34,052 nucleotides of DNA. It comes from Acidimicrobiales bacterium (lineage in GTDB: Bacteria; Actinomycetota; Acidimicrobiia; Acidimicrobiales; Iamiaceae). Shown piece after piece: positions 14,901 to 22,517 of this stretch. The number at the start of each line of letters is the position of its first letter. The first letter of the stretch is position 1. Under the pieces are notes generated by a model. That model was not told the DNA's origin. It searched no databases and was given only the letters and a program-made list of their open reading frames with translations. The DNA lies in contig JAAZBK010000071.1 of assembly GCA_012513855.1 (NCBI GenBank), positions 1 through 34,052 of the forward strand, written 5' to 3'. The position numbers and the translations under genes are program-made.

Positions 14901-14928
14901 GTACCCCGAGTGTGAACGCAACGTGAAG
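14901..14928. promoter_or_regulatory. Candidate GlnR box upstream of the GlnA2-type gene
   Basis: A second triple set with 11-base period: GTACCC (14901), GTGAAC (14912) and GTGAAG (14923). It ends 51 bases before the synthetase start. No clear -10 is visible between it and 14979. The rest of the 14733-14900 gap shows nothing else recognisable. Confidence 0.5.
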
Positions 14929-14979
14929 CCACCCCCTCCGAAGTTGCCACTGAGCAGGGCGACGGGGAGACTTTCGGTC

Positions 14980-16311
14980 GTGGATCGCCAGATGGAGTAC
15001 GTGCTCCGAACCGTCGAGGAACGTGGAGTGCGATTCGTGCGCCTCTGGTTCACCGACGTGCTCGGCCAGCTCAAGTCGTTCGCAATCTCGCCGGCGGAGC
15101 TCGAGAGCGCCTTCGAGGAGGGGATGCAGTTCGACGGTTCGGCCATCGACGGCTTCAGCCGCATCCAGGAGAGCGACGTCCTCGCCCGCCCGGATGCCAG
15201 CACGTTCGAGATCCTCCCGTGGGACGGCAAGGACGCCGCCAGCGCCCGGATGTTCTGCGACCTCACCACGCTGGACAACAGCCCGTTCGCCGGCGATCCC
15301 CGACAGGTGCTCCGGCGCAACCTGCACGCTGCGAGGGATCTCGGCTACTCGTTCTTCGTGGCGCCCGAGATCGAGTTCTTCTACTTCGAGTCGGCCGATC
15401 CCTCCCAGCCGCCCCGTCCCCTGGACTCGGGCTCCTACTTCGACCTGACCACCGCCGACGTCGCCTCGGACCTGCGCCGACGCACGATCCAGCACCTGGA
15501 GTCGATGGGCATCCCGGTGGAGTACTCCTTCCACGAGGACAGCCCCAGCCAGCACGAGATCGATCTCCGCTACACCGACGCCCTCTCGATGGCCGACAAC
15601 GTGATGACCCTCCGCTTGGTCGTCCGCGAGACGGCCATGGAGCAGGGCGTGCACGCCACGTTCATGCCCAAGCCGATGGCCGGCGTGCAGGGCTCGGGGA
15701 TGCACACCCACCTCTCCCTCTTCCAGGACGAGCAGAACGCCTTCCACGACCCCGACCAGCCGTACCTCCTGTCGAAGACGGGTCAGGCGTTCGTGGCCGG
15801 TCTGCTCCGCCACGCCGCCGAGATCACGGCCGTCACCAACCAGCTGGTGAACAGCTACAAGCGCCTCATCATCGGCACCGAGGCCCCGTCCCAGATCAGC
15901 TGGGCCCGCAACCACCGCGCCGCGCTGGTTCGGGTGCCGGTCACCAAGGCCGGCAAGGAGGACTCGGTGCGCATCGAGTACCGATCGCCCGACTCCGCCT
16001 GCAACCCCTACCTCGTCTACTCGCTGCTCCTCGCGGCCGGGCTGAAGGGCATCGCCGAGGGCTACGACCTGCCCGACGAGGCCAGCTCCTTCTTCGACCG
16101 GTCGCCCCAGGAGCGCGCCAAGGCGGGGATAGACGACCTCCCGCAGTCGCTGGCCGAGGCCCTCGACGCCATGGAGGGCTCCGACCTGGTGCGGGAGACC
16201 CTCGGCGACCACATCTTCGAGTGGTTCCTGCGCAACAAGCGGGCCGAGTGGTCCGACTACAAGGCGCAGGTCACGCCGTTCGAGCTGGCCCGATACCTTC
16301 CGACGTGGTGA
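14980..16311 (+). CDS. glnA2: Glutamine synthetase-like protein, GlnA2 type
   Basis: 443 residues, GSI family. The N-terminus (V)DRQMEYVLRTVEERGVRF closely follows the start of mycobacterial GlnA2 as I recall it, which fixes the GTG at 14980; GGGGAG lies ten bases upstream. Domain order: beta-grasp (LWFTDVLGQLKS, FEEGMQFDGSAIDGF), then the catalytic barrel with PEIEFFYF, HEDSPSQHEIDLRY, GSGMHTHLSLF, VNSYKRLI and RIEYRSPDSACNPYL. In Streptomyces, GlnA2-type enzymes glutamylate polyamines rather than ammonia, so true GS activity is not certain. It overlaps or abuts the GlnR-like gene. Confidence 0.9.
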   Translation: MDRQMEYVLRTVEERGVRFVRLWFTDVLGQLKSFAISPAELESAFEEGMQFDGSAIDGFSRIQESDVLARPDASTFEILPWDGKDAASARMFCDLTTLDNSPFAGDPRQVLRRNLHAARDLGYSFFVAPEIEFFYFESADPSQPPRPLDSGSYFDLTTADVASDLRRRTIQHLESMGIPVEYSFHEDSPSQHEIDLRYTDALSMADNVMTLRLVVRETAMEQGVHATFMPKPMAGVQGSGMHTHLSLFQDEQNAFHDPDQPYLLSKTGQAFVAGLLRHAAEITAVTNQLVNSYKRLIIGTEAPSQISWARNHRAALVRVPVTKAGKEDSVRIEYRSPDSACNPYLVYSLLLAAGLKGIAEGYDLPDEASSFFDRSPQERAKAGIDDLPQSLAEALDAMEGSDLVRETLGDHIFEWFLRNKRAEWSDYKAQVTPFELARYLPTW

Positions 16312-16316
16312 CCGGC

Positions 16317-16997
16317 ATGGAGCCGCTGCTGGTACACCCGAGCCCACCCCCTCCCGAGCTGGCGCGCCTCCTCGATCTGGGCGGCTACACGTGGAAGGCG
16401 GTCGCCGACGAGCGATCCGCCGTCACCGAGACACCCGACGACGGCTGGGGAGGTGCCATCGTCCTGATCGACGACGGCGGCGACACCGCTTGGGCCCTGT
16501 GCCGGGCCATCCGCAAGGGCGATGTGCCCGTCGAGCCGCTGCTCCTGCTCATCAGCGGCAACCGGCTCGACGAGCTCGACCTGCGCGACGAGCTCTACGA
16601 CGACTTCTGCCTCGACCCCTTCCACCCGCGCGAGCTCGAGGCCCGCCTCCGCCACCTCTTCTGGCGGACCGGAACGGGCGCGGCGCCCGAACTGGTGGAG
16701 TACGCCGGCCTGGTGCTGAACCTGGAGACCTACCAGGCCGCGGTCGACGGGGCGCCGATCGACCTCACCTACATGGAGTACGAGCTCCTCAAGTTCCTGG
16801 CCCAGCACCCGGGCAAGGTGTTCACCCGCGAGACGCTGTTGAGCAGGGTCTGGGGCTATGAGTACTACGGCGGCGCCCGCACCGTCGACGTCCACATCCG
16901 CCGGCTTCGGGCCAAGCTCGGCGAGGAGCACGCCAGCCTGATCTCCACGGTGCGCAGCGTCGGCTACCGCTTCGGCCAGTCCCGCTGGGGCAACTGA
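16317..16997 (+). CDS. glnR: GlnR-like OmpR-family nitrogen regulator
   Basis: 226 residues. The N-terminal receiver-like domain (about 1-115) is reduced, but D52 in IVLIDDGG sits where the phospho-acceptor Asp of Streptomyces GlnR lies. The C-terminal winged helix (about 133-222) carries LTYMEYELLKFLAQHPGKVF, TRETLLSRVWGYEYYGG and RTVDVHIRRLRAKLGEEH, very close to GlnR. No sensor kinase gene is nearby, as expected for this orphan regulator. In actinomycetes GlnR controls glnA, glnII and ammonium uptake. Start is uncertain: ATG 16317 or in-frame GTG 16308, the latter overlapping the upstream stop as GTGA. Candidate binding sites lie at 14705-14732 and 14901-14928. Confidence 0.82.
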   Translation: MEPLLVHPSPPPPELARLLDLGGYTWKAVADERSAVTETPDDGWGGAIVLIDDGGDTAWALCRAIRKGDVPVEPLLLLISGNRLDELDLRDELYDDFCLDPFHPRELEARLRHLFWRTGTGAAPELVEYAGLVLNLETYQAAVDGAPIDLTYMEYELLKFLAQHPGKVFTRETLLSRVWGYEYYGGARTVDVHIRRLRAKLGEEHASLISTVRSVGYRFGQSRWGN

Positions 16998-17022
16998 CCC
17001 GGTACGACCTCCCCAGCCGCGC

Positions 17023-19338
17023 TCAGGCCTGGGGTTGGGAGAAGCCTGCTCCGAGCTGGCCGGCCAGCCAGGTGTTCCAGAACCAGGCCGCGGACTCCGA
17101 GGTGAAGTGGGCGCCGTCGGCGCGGATGGGCGTGCCGTCGGGAGTGGTGGCGATCGAGCCGCCGTCGGCGTCGCACAGCACCGTCAGGGGGTCGATCACG
17201 CGCACCCAGGTCCGGTTCCGGGCGGCGACCGCCAGCAGCCTCTCGTTCACCCAGTCCCGCCGGCGTTCGTCGTGGCGCTCATCGCCCAGGTTCGCCGAGA
17301 CCTCGCCGAAGCAAGGCACGGTGGGCATCACCGTCGGGACGCCCGCCGTCCGGTAGCGGTCGATGCGATCCTGCAGGCGCTTCTCCACCACGGCGGCGTA
17401 CTCGTCGCTGAACACCTCGAGCCGGCGACCGTCGAGGTCGTGGTCGTAGACCTCCCAGGCACCGAGCCACAACAGCACGACGTCGGGCCCGGAGTCGAGG
17501 CCGAGGCCCTCGGCACGGTCCTGCTCGAGGCAGAAGTCGCTGTAGGGCTCGACGCCCACCCCGGCCACCACGAACGACGACTCCGGGGGCATCACGCCAC
17601 AGCCGATGATCGCCCGGTCCTCGACCTGGACCGAGTCGGTGAGCTCGGAGGTCAGGTCCCATCCGAGCGACCATCCGACCGAGTCGCCAGCGATCATCAC
17701 GCGTAGCGGGCGGCCGTTGACCTCGTAGGGATCGATCGCCGCCCGGGGGTCGACCAGCGACGGCGCGTCGGCGGCGAAGGGGCCGGGCGGACCCTCCGGC
17801 AGCGGCAAGGTGGTGCTCGGGGGCGTGGTGGTCGGCACCGGGGCCAACTCGGGGACGGTGGTGGTGATGCGGTTGACCGGTTCGCCGGTTGGTCGCTGGG
17901 CGAACCCCGACGCCGTGGACAACGCACCGGCCGCGGCCTCGGCGTCGGACACCTCCATGTAGCCGGGCACCGGCGTGGCTCCCGACGTGCCGACCACGAT
18001 CAGCGCGAACACGGACAGGACACCGACTCCGAACTGGAGCGTGACCGGTACGGCAGGCTGCTTGGGAGCAGACCGGGCGCGGCGACCGTCGGACGCCCTT
18101 CCCATGGTGCGGATCGGCTCCTCGATGAACCGGTACGAGAGGGTGGCCAGAGCCAGGGCGGTCGACACCACCACGAGGTCGAGCCGGAGATCGTCGAGGC
18201 CGAAGTGCGAGACGGCGAACATCTGGACCGGCCAGGACCACAGGTAGATGCCGTAGGAGCGTCGACCGACCCAGCACAGAGCGGGGTGGCCGAGGGCCCG
18301 GCCGACCGGCCCTTCGCCGGTGGCGAGCCCGGCCACCGCGATGGTGGAGAACACCGCCACCATCTGGAAGCCGACCCGATAGAACCACGACGTGTCGTCG
18401 GCGGCCACCACCGCCAGGATCGCCAGGGGCACCAACGCCACCCCGGCCGCCATCGTGAGGGGCCGCGACCTCTGGAGCTGGTCCAACGGGCGGGGAGCAT
18501 CGGCCACCACGGGGTCCCACCAGGCGGCGAGCCACGCTCCGGCCAGCAGGGCGAAGGCCCGGCTGTCGGTGCCGTAGTACAGGCGCGACAGGTCGACGCC
18601 GAGGCTCGGGGCCACGGCCATCCACGCCGCCGACGCCAGCGCCCCGACACCTGCGGTGATCATGAGGATCAGGCGGTAGCGCTGGTTGATGCGGCTGAGC
18701 ACCAGCATCACCACGAGGGGCCAGATCACGTAGAACTGCTCCTCGATGGCCAGCGACCAGGCGTGGCGGAGGGGGCTCGGCCCCACGCCTTCGGTGAAGT
18801 ACGACTGGCCGGACAACACGAACCGCCAGTTGGCCACGTAGGCCAGGGTCGACAGAGCGTCGGCTCTGAGACCGGAGAGGCGCCAGGACTCCATCCAGTA
18901 CCGCGAGGCCAGCGCCACGGCGGCGAGCACCACGAACAGGGCCGGCAGCAGGCGCCGGAACCGGCGACCCCAGAACGCCATGAGGTCGATGCGGCCCCGG
19001 CGTTCACGCTCGGCGAGCAGCAGGCGGGTTATCAGGAACCCGCTGATCACGAAGAAGACGTCGACCCCGATGAACCCGCCGCCCAAGCGCCCGAGGTGGT
19101 AGGCCACCACCGCGGCCACCGACAGGGCCCGCAACCCGTCGAGCGCCGGCAGGTACACGGGACGGGGCTGGACCGTGAGCAGGGTCGGTCCGGTGCCGGG
19201 TTCGGGCGCATCCGGTCCCAGTCGCCGGCGCGCCTCGTCGAGGGCGACGTGGTCGGCGTTCTCGATGGGGGAGGCACGAGGAACGGGCCGGCGGGGCGGC
19301 CGCGACAGGGTCCCCCGTGATGGCTCGGGCCGGGACAT
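17023..19338 (-). CDS. Membrane acyltransferase (AT3) with C-terminal SGNH domain
   Basis: 771 residues. An N-terminal cytoplasmic region (1-55) leads into the acyltransferase-3 domain of about 10 helices: YLPALDGLRALSVAAVVAYH, GGGFIGVDVFFVISGFLIT and HAWSLAIEEQFYVIWP contain the family His, Phe and Glu residues. A linker of about 100 residues rich in Thr and Pro follows, then an exported SGNH hydrolase-like domain from about 545, with GDSVGWSLG (catalytic Ser), LWLGAWEVYD and DGAHFTSES (catalytic Asp-His). OafA-type proteins of this build O-acetylate surface polysaccharides. ATG 19338 was chosen; a TAGCTT box lies just upstream at 19354-19349. The acceptor is unknown. Confidence 0.9.
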   Translation of the reverse strand: MSRPEPSRGTLSRPPRRPVPRASPIENADHVALDEARRRLGPDAPEPGTGPTLLTVQPRPVYLPALDGLRALSVAAVVAYHLGRLGGGFIGVDVFFVISGFLITRLLLAERERRGRIDLMAFWGRRFRRLLPALFVVLAAVALASRYWMESWRLSGLRADALSTLAYVANWRFVLSGQSYFTEGVGPSPLRHAWSLAIEEQFYVIWPLVVMLVLSRINQRYRLILMITAGVGALASAAWMAVAPSLGVDLSRLYYGTDSRAFALLAGAWLAAWWDPVVADAPRPLDQLQRSRPLTMAAGVALVPLAILAVVAADDTSWFYRVGFQMVAVFSTIAVAGLATGEGPVGRALGHPALCWVGRRSYGIYLWSWPVQMFAVSHFGLDDLRLDLVVVSTALALATLSYRFIEEPIRTMGRASDGRRARSAPKQPAVPVTLQFGVGVLSVFALIVVGTSGATPVPGYMEVSDAEAAAGALSTASGFAQRPTGEPVNRITTTVPELAPVPTTTPPSTTLPLPEGPPGPFAADAPSLVDPRAAIDPYEVNGRPLRVMIAGDSVGWSLGWDLTSELTDSVQVEDRAIIGCGVMPPESSFVVAGVGVEPYSDFCLEQDRAEGLGLDSGPDVVLLWLGAWEVYDHDLDGRRLEVFSDEYAAVVEKRLQDRIDRYRTAGVPTVMPTVPCFGEVSANLGDERHDERRRDWVNERLLAVAARNRTWVRVIDPLTVLCDADGGSIATTPDGTPIRADGAHFTSESAAWFWNTWLAGQLGAGFSQPQA

Positions 19339-19525
19339 GACGTCTTCCAAGCTACCTGCGCGGAAGGGTCCCGAAACCATCAGGGGTCGATCGGCTCGAT
19401 GGCGATGGATCGTGAGCAGGTTGGGCGCAACGACCCACCCGCCGAGACGCCGGGGCCGATCTCCGGCGGCAGGCTCCGCCACGTTCGGGTGGCGGGACCG
19501 GGCCCGTCGCCACCATGATGGGGCG

Positions 19526-19684
19526 ATGATCGGTCCTGCAATCATCGTCGTCGTGCTGATCGTGGCCATTCCGGTCACCGTTCTGATATCCGGCGGCTTC
19601 GCGGCAGCGCTCCTGGGCTTCCTCGTGAAGGACGAGGTCGACCGGTCGCACGAGGGCAGCGAGTTGCTCGAGACCAACATCTGA
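19526..19684 (+). CDS. Small single-helix membrane protein
   Basis: 52 residues: a long hydrophobic N-terminal segment (about 3-35, enough for one long or two short helices) and a charged C-tail (KDEVDRSHEGSELLETN). No Shine-Dalgarno, but CATGAT lies six bases before ATG 19526, resembling the leaderless pattern seen elsewhere in the window. Codon use is biased as in neighbouring genes. Function is unknown. Confidence 0.6.
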   Translation: MIGPAIIVVVLIVAIPVTVLISGGFAAALLGFLVKDEVDRSHEGSELLETNI

Positions 19685-19771
19685 CGCCGATCCGGCGCTG
19701 CGGGCCGTCGCCCCGCAGGTCACAGCACCACGGGTACCTCCCCATGGTCATAGGTCACGCGGCCGTTCGGC

Positions 19772-19777
19772 TAGCTT
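19772..19777 (+). promoter_or_regulatory. Candidate -10 box of the cold-shock gene
   Basis: TAGCTT inside CTAGCTTCGCT, an 11-mer identical to the one at the whiB promoter. It would give a leader of about 57 bases, as is common for cold-shock genes. The -35 is weak. Confidence 0.4.
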
Positions 19778-19840
19778 CGCTACCCGTGGCGGTGCGGGAA
19801 CGTGCAGAAGCGGTACCCCACCAGGACGAAAGGGGCACCA

Positions 19841-20041
19841 ATGCCGACCGGAACCGTGAAGTGGTTCAGCGCCGAGAAGGGCTTCGGCTTCATCGCACGT
19901 GACGACGCGGAAGACGTCTTCGTGCACCACTCCGCCATCGACATGGAGGGCTTCCGAAACCTCCAGGAGGGCCAGGCGGTGGAGTTCGAGCTCACCACCA
20001 CCGACAAGGGCGATCAGGCCCGGGCGGTCCGGGTCGTCTGA
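19841..20041 (+). CDS. Cold-shock protein, CspA family
   Basis: 66 residues, a single OB-fold cold-shock domain that binds single-stranded RNA and DNA. RNP1 is KGFGFI (about 15-20) and RNP2 is VFVHHS (about 27-32), with the usual [11 protein letters not shown] start and a C-terminal [11 protein letters not shown] 19841 has AAAGGGG about nine bases upstream. It is a stand-alone gene between the small membrane protein and the convergent RidA gene. Confidence 0.96.
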   Translation: MPTGTVKWFSAEKGFGFIARDDAEDVFVHHSAIDMEGFRNLQEGQAVEFELTTTDKGDQARAVRVV

Positions 20042-20045
20042 CCTC

Positions 20046-20061
20046 CGGGTCGGAAGACCCG
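20046..20061. terminator. Small hairpin between csp and ridA
   Basis: CGGGTC-GGAA-GACCCG, six pairs with a GGAA loop, five bases after the csp stop and just before the convergent RidA stop. It has no T-tract, so termination is only a possibility. Confidence 0.35.
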
Positions 20062-20069
20062 CACCACGA

Positions 20070-20426
20070 TCACGACGGGTCGGGCTTGCGGGCCCACGCC
20101 TCTATCTCCACGCGGCCGTCGAGCGGCAGGCGGGCCACCTGGACCGCTGATCGCGCCGGACGGGGCTCAGGGAACGCCGCCGCGTAGCGCTCGTTGAACG
20201 TGGCGAACTGATCCAGGTCGGTGAGGAAGCAGGTGGTCTTCACCACGTGCTCGAGACCGAGGCCGTGCCCGGCGAGCTGACCGGCCAGGTTGGCCAGGAC
20301 CTGGTCGACCTCCCCTGCGAAGTCCTCGACCAGCGATCCGCCGCGCATGCCGAGCTGGCCCGACACCACCACCCAGCCCCCGGCGTCGACCGAAGGCGTG
20401 TAGGGAAGTCCGGTTGGGTGCGCCAT
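20070..20426 (-). CDS. ridA: RidA family protein (enamine/imine deaminase)
   Basis: 118 residues. RidA proteins hydrolyse reactive enamines and imines such as 2-aminoacrylate. The family pattern is visible: a GWVVVSGQLG strand, VDQVLANLAGQLAGHG, VVKTTCFLTDLDQFATFNERYAAAF, then RPARSAVQVARLPLDGRVEIEA, where the Arg in PARS corresponds to the substrate carboxylate-binding residue. ATG 20426 has GGAGG seven bases upstream. It lies downstream of the 2Fe-2S/molybdopterin-type gene on the same strand, 64 bases away. Confidence 0.9.
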   Translation of the reverse strand: MAHPTGLPYTPSVDAGGWVVVSGQLGMRGGSLVEDFAGEVDQVLANLAGQLAGHGLGLEHVVKTTCFLTDLDQFATFNERYAAAFPEPRPARSAVQVARLPLDGRVEIEAWARKPDPS

Positions 20427-20490
20427 GGTCGACCTCCGAAGGTCTCGTCGCGTGGGTGGAAGGTTGCGCCTCCCCGCAGGGGGACGATCG

Positions 20491-22014
20491 TCACAGAGCC
20501 AGTCTGGCGGACGGCAGGTCGGCCGGGCACCCCTGGTGGAGCCAGAGAGCCGACGCCACCGCCACGAACACCGCGTCGGATCCGTTGACGGGAGGTCCGC
20601 CGGCCTCCACCACCTCGACCTCGATCGGCGGCGTGTCGACGGACCGCGGCACGCCGAACGACCGGATTGTCAGGTCGTGCACCGTTCCGGACGGGTCGAC
20701 GGTGACCGATTCGCTGGTGACGAAGCCGAACGCCATGTGGGCGGCACCGATCGCGTAGGAGCGGAGCACCACCGTGTCGAGCACCTCGCCCGCCGAGACC
20801 CGAACCCGGATCCGACCATCGTCGACCTCGGCCTCGGCCCAGGCGCCGTCGTCGGTGGTGACCACCTCGGTGCGGCCACGAGCGGCCGTGGCGAGCATGG
20901 CCGCTTCGGCCCATCCCGCCGCCCGCAGGTCGGCCGAGGTCGGGGGACCGTCGACGTCGACCTCGACGACGGTCAGGTTCGGGGCCACCTTGGCCAACAC
21001 GTCGGCCACGCCGGCCGTGCGGGCGATGTGGATGACGCCCGAGCCGTCGGCACGGACTCCTCCCGCCACCGGCGGTCGCTTGGGACCGAACCGGACGGAA
21101 TCCTCCCGCGACCACAGGACGCGCACGGGCCGGCCGTGGCGGTCGGCCAGCTCTCGAGCCGCTCGTGGCAGCTCGTCGAGGTGCTTGCCGCCGAACGCTC
21201 CGCCGTTGGCGGTCAGCGGAGCCGGTTCGCCGCCGGGACGGCACCAGGAGGCATCCGTCTCCAGGTAGGCGGGCTCGACCCACGAGGTGCGCAGCGTGGC
21301 CACCCAGTCGCCGTCGGGAAGGGCGAGCGGTGGTTCCGACGTGGCCGTGGTCCGCCGGCCCTGCACCTTGCCGGCCGCTCGGCGGGCCTCCACGATCGTC
21401 TCCGCCACCACCCAACCGCCGGCACCGTCGGGCACGGCCACCAGAGCATCGGAGGGGGCGTGGTCGTCGGCGAACCCGCCGCGACCCAGGGCGACCTGCG
21501 GTCCGACCACCTGGGGCGATCGGCCTTCGATGGTCGCCCTGCGTGAAGCAGCTTCCAGATCCCGCTCGGCCACCGGAGCGTCGAGGTGATCCCACGCCTC
21601 GACGATGGTCTGCCACCCGGTGCACCGGCACAGGTGGGCCTGGAGGGCCCGATCGACCGGACCGTGCTGGGTGGGGTCGGCGGTCTTCTCGCGCAGCGCG
21701 GCCAGGCGGACGACGATGCCGGGAGTGCAGAAGCCGCACTGGCTTCCGCCCGAGTCGCACAGCGCGTCGGCCCAACGCTCGGCGACGGCAGGCTCCAGAC
21801 CGTCGACGGTGGTGATGGAGCGGCCCGCCACCCGCCTCACCGGGGTGACGCAGGAGACACGCGGCGCGCCGTCGACCAGGACCGTGCAGCACCCGCACTG
21901 TCCCTGCGGGCTGCAGCCGTCCTTGGGACCCTTGAAGCCGAGGCGATCGCGGAGAACCTCGAGCAGGGTGGCGCCGTCGTCGGCAACCTCGTGGACGGAA
22001 CCGTCGACGGTCAG
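20491..22014 (-). CDS. Short 2Fe-2S / molybdopterin-hydroxylase-like fusion protein
   Basis: About 507 residues. The N-terminal 2Fe-2S module (1-145) is a xanthine dehydrogenase/CO dehydrogenase small subunit: C34, C40, C43 and C55 for cluster one, C93, C96, C129 and C131 (QCGFC, CRCTGW) for cluster two. Only about 360 residues resembling the large (CoxL/XdhB-type) subunit follow, less than half the usual ~770: TSWVEPAYLE, GGAFGGK (271-277) and a PPTSADLRAAGWAE stretch. The catalytic Glu of GxGE near the C-terminus appears to be Ser (PPVNGSD, S479). No ATG, GTG or TTG opens the frame near the domain start; CTG 22014 is a guess. Function is unknown, with electron transfer more likely than hydroxylation. 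Confidence 0.65.
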   Translation of the reverse strand: MTVDGSVHEVADDGATLLEVLRDRLGFKGPKDGCSPQGQCGCCTVLVDGAPRVSCVTPVRRVAGRSITTVDGLEPAVAERWADALCDSGGSQCGFCTPGIVVRLAALREKTADPTQHGPVDRALQAHLCRCTGWQTIVEAWDHLDAPVAERDLEAASRRATIEGRSPQVVGPQVALGRGGFADDHAPSDALVAVPDGAGGWVVAETIVEARRAAGKVQGRRTTATSEPPLALPDGDWVATLRTSWVEPAYLETDASWCRPGGEPAPLTANGGAFGGKHLDELPRAARELADRHGRPVRVLWSREDSVRFGPKRPPVAGGVRADGSGVIHIARTAGVADVLAKVAPNLTVVEVDVDGPPTSADLRAAGWAEAAMLATAARGRTEVVTTDDGAWAEAEVDDGRIRVRVSAGEVLDTVVLRSYAIGAAHMAFGFVTSESVTVDPSGTVHDLTIRSFGVPRSVDTPPIEVEVVEAGGPPVNGSDAVFVAVASALWLHQGCPADLPSARLAL

Positions 22015-22076
22015 TTGAAGGGTGGACCCACCCGACGGGGTCGGCCTGTTCGGCCCGTTGCCGGGCCCGTCTACCG

Positions 22077-22400
22077 TCAGCTGAACGACGAGCCGCAGCC
22101 GCAGGTGCGCTGGGCGTTGGGGTTGTCGATCGAGAAGCCGGCCTGGTTGAGGCCGTCCTTGTAGTCGAGGGTGGCACCGGTGAGCATCTGGGCGCTCGAG
22201 GGGTCGACCACGACCTTCACGCCATCGCCGTAGGTGGCGGTGACGTCGTCGGTAGCTATGTCGGAGTCGAAGAACATCTCGTAGCTGAAGCCCGAGCAGC
22301 CACCCGGCCGAACGGCGACGCGCAGCGCGAGCGCGGTGTCGCCCTCTGCGGTGATGAGTTCCTGGACCTTGGTGGCGGCGGTGTCGGTGAGCGCGATCAC
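22077..22400 (-). CDS. erpA: A-type Fe-S carrier protein (IscA/ErpA family)
   Basis: 107 residues. It holds a transient Fe-S cluster and passes it to target proteins. The three conserved cysteines are C35 in RPGGCSGFSYEM and C100 and C102 in the C-terminal TCGCGSSFS. GTG 22400 is supported by GGGAGGA about seven bases upstream; the start matches the family's usual MIxLTDxA opening. It is divergent from mrp, another Fe-S assembly factor, across a 117-base gap. The following gene encodes a 2Fe-2S protein 62 bases on. Confidence 0.92.
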   Translation of the reverse strand: MIALTDTAATKVQELITAEGDTALALRVAVRPGGCSGFSYEMFFDSDIATDDVTATYGDGVKVVVDPSSAQMLTGATLDYKDGLNQAGFSIDNPNAQRTCGCGSSFS

Positions 22401-22505
22401 GGTGTTCCTCCCGAATCTGGATACCGGGGCGCGAGTGTACCCGGTGCCGGGCGCAACCACCCTTCCGGCCTCTTCGGACCACTGAGGATCGCGCCGTGTC
22501 GACGG

Positions 22506-22511
22506 TAGGCT
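22506..22511 (+). promoter_or_regulatory. -10 box of mrp, leaderless arrangement
   Basis: TAGGCT followed by exactly six bases and ATG 22518. There is no Shine-Dalgarno. It lies in the gap shared with the divergent erpA gene. Confidence 0.5.
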
Positions 22512-22517
22512 CGGGGC

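Noticed and set aside
14161-16347. A 728-codon minus-strand frame opposite the GlnA2-type gene
   Set aside because: Composition is typical of a GC shadow (Arg/Gly/Val/Leu-rich) with no motif; the sense strand has all glutamine synthetase motifs.
20240-22177. A 645-codon minus-strand frame parallel to the 2Fe-2S fusion gene
   Set aside because: Arg/Gly/Pro-rich translation without motifs; the other frame has clear 2Fe-2S cysteine motifs.
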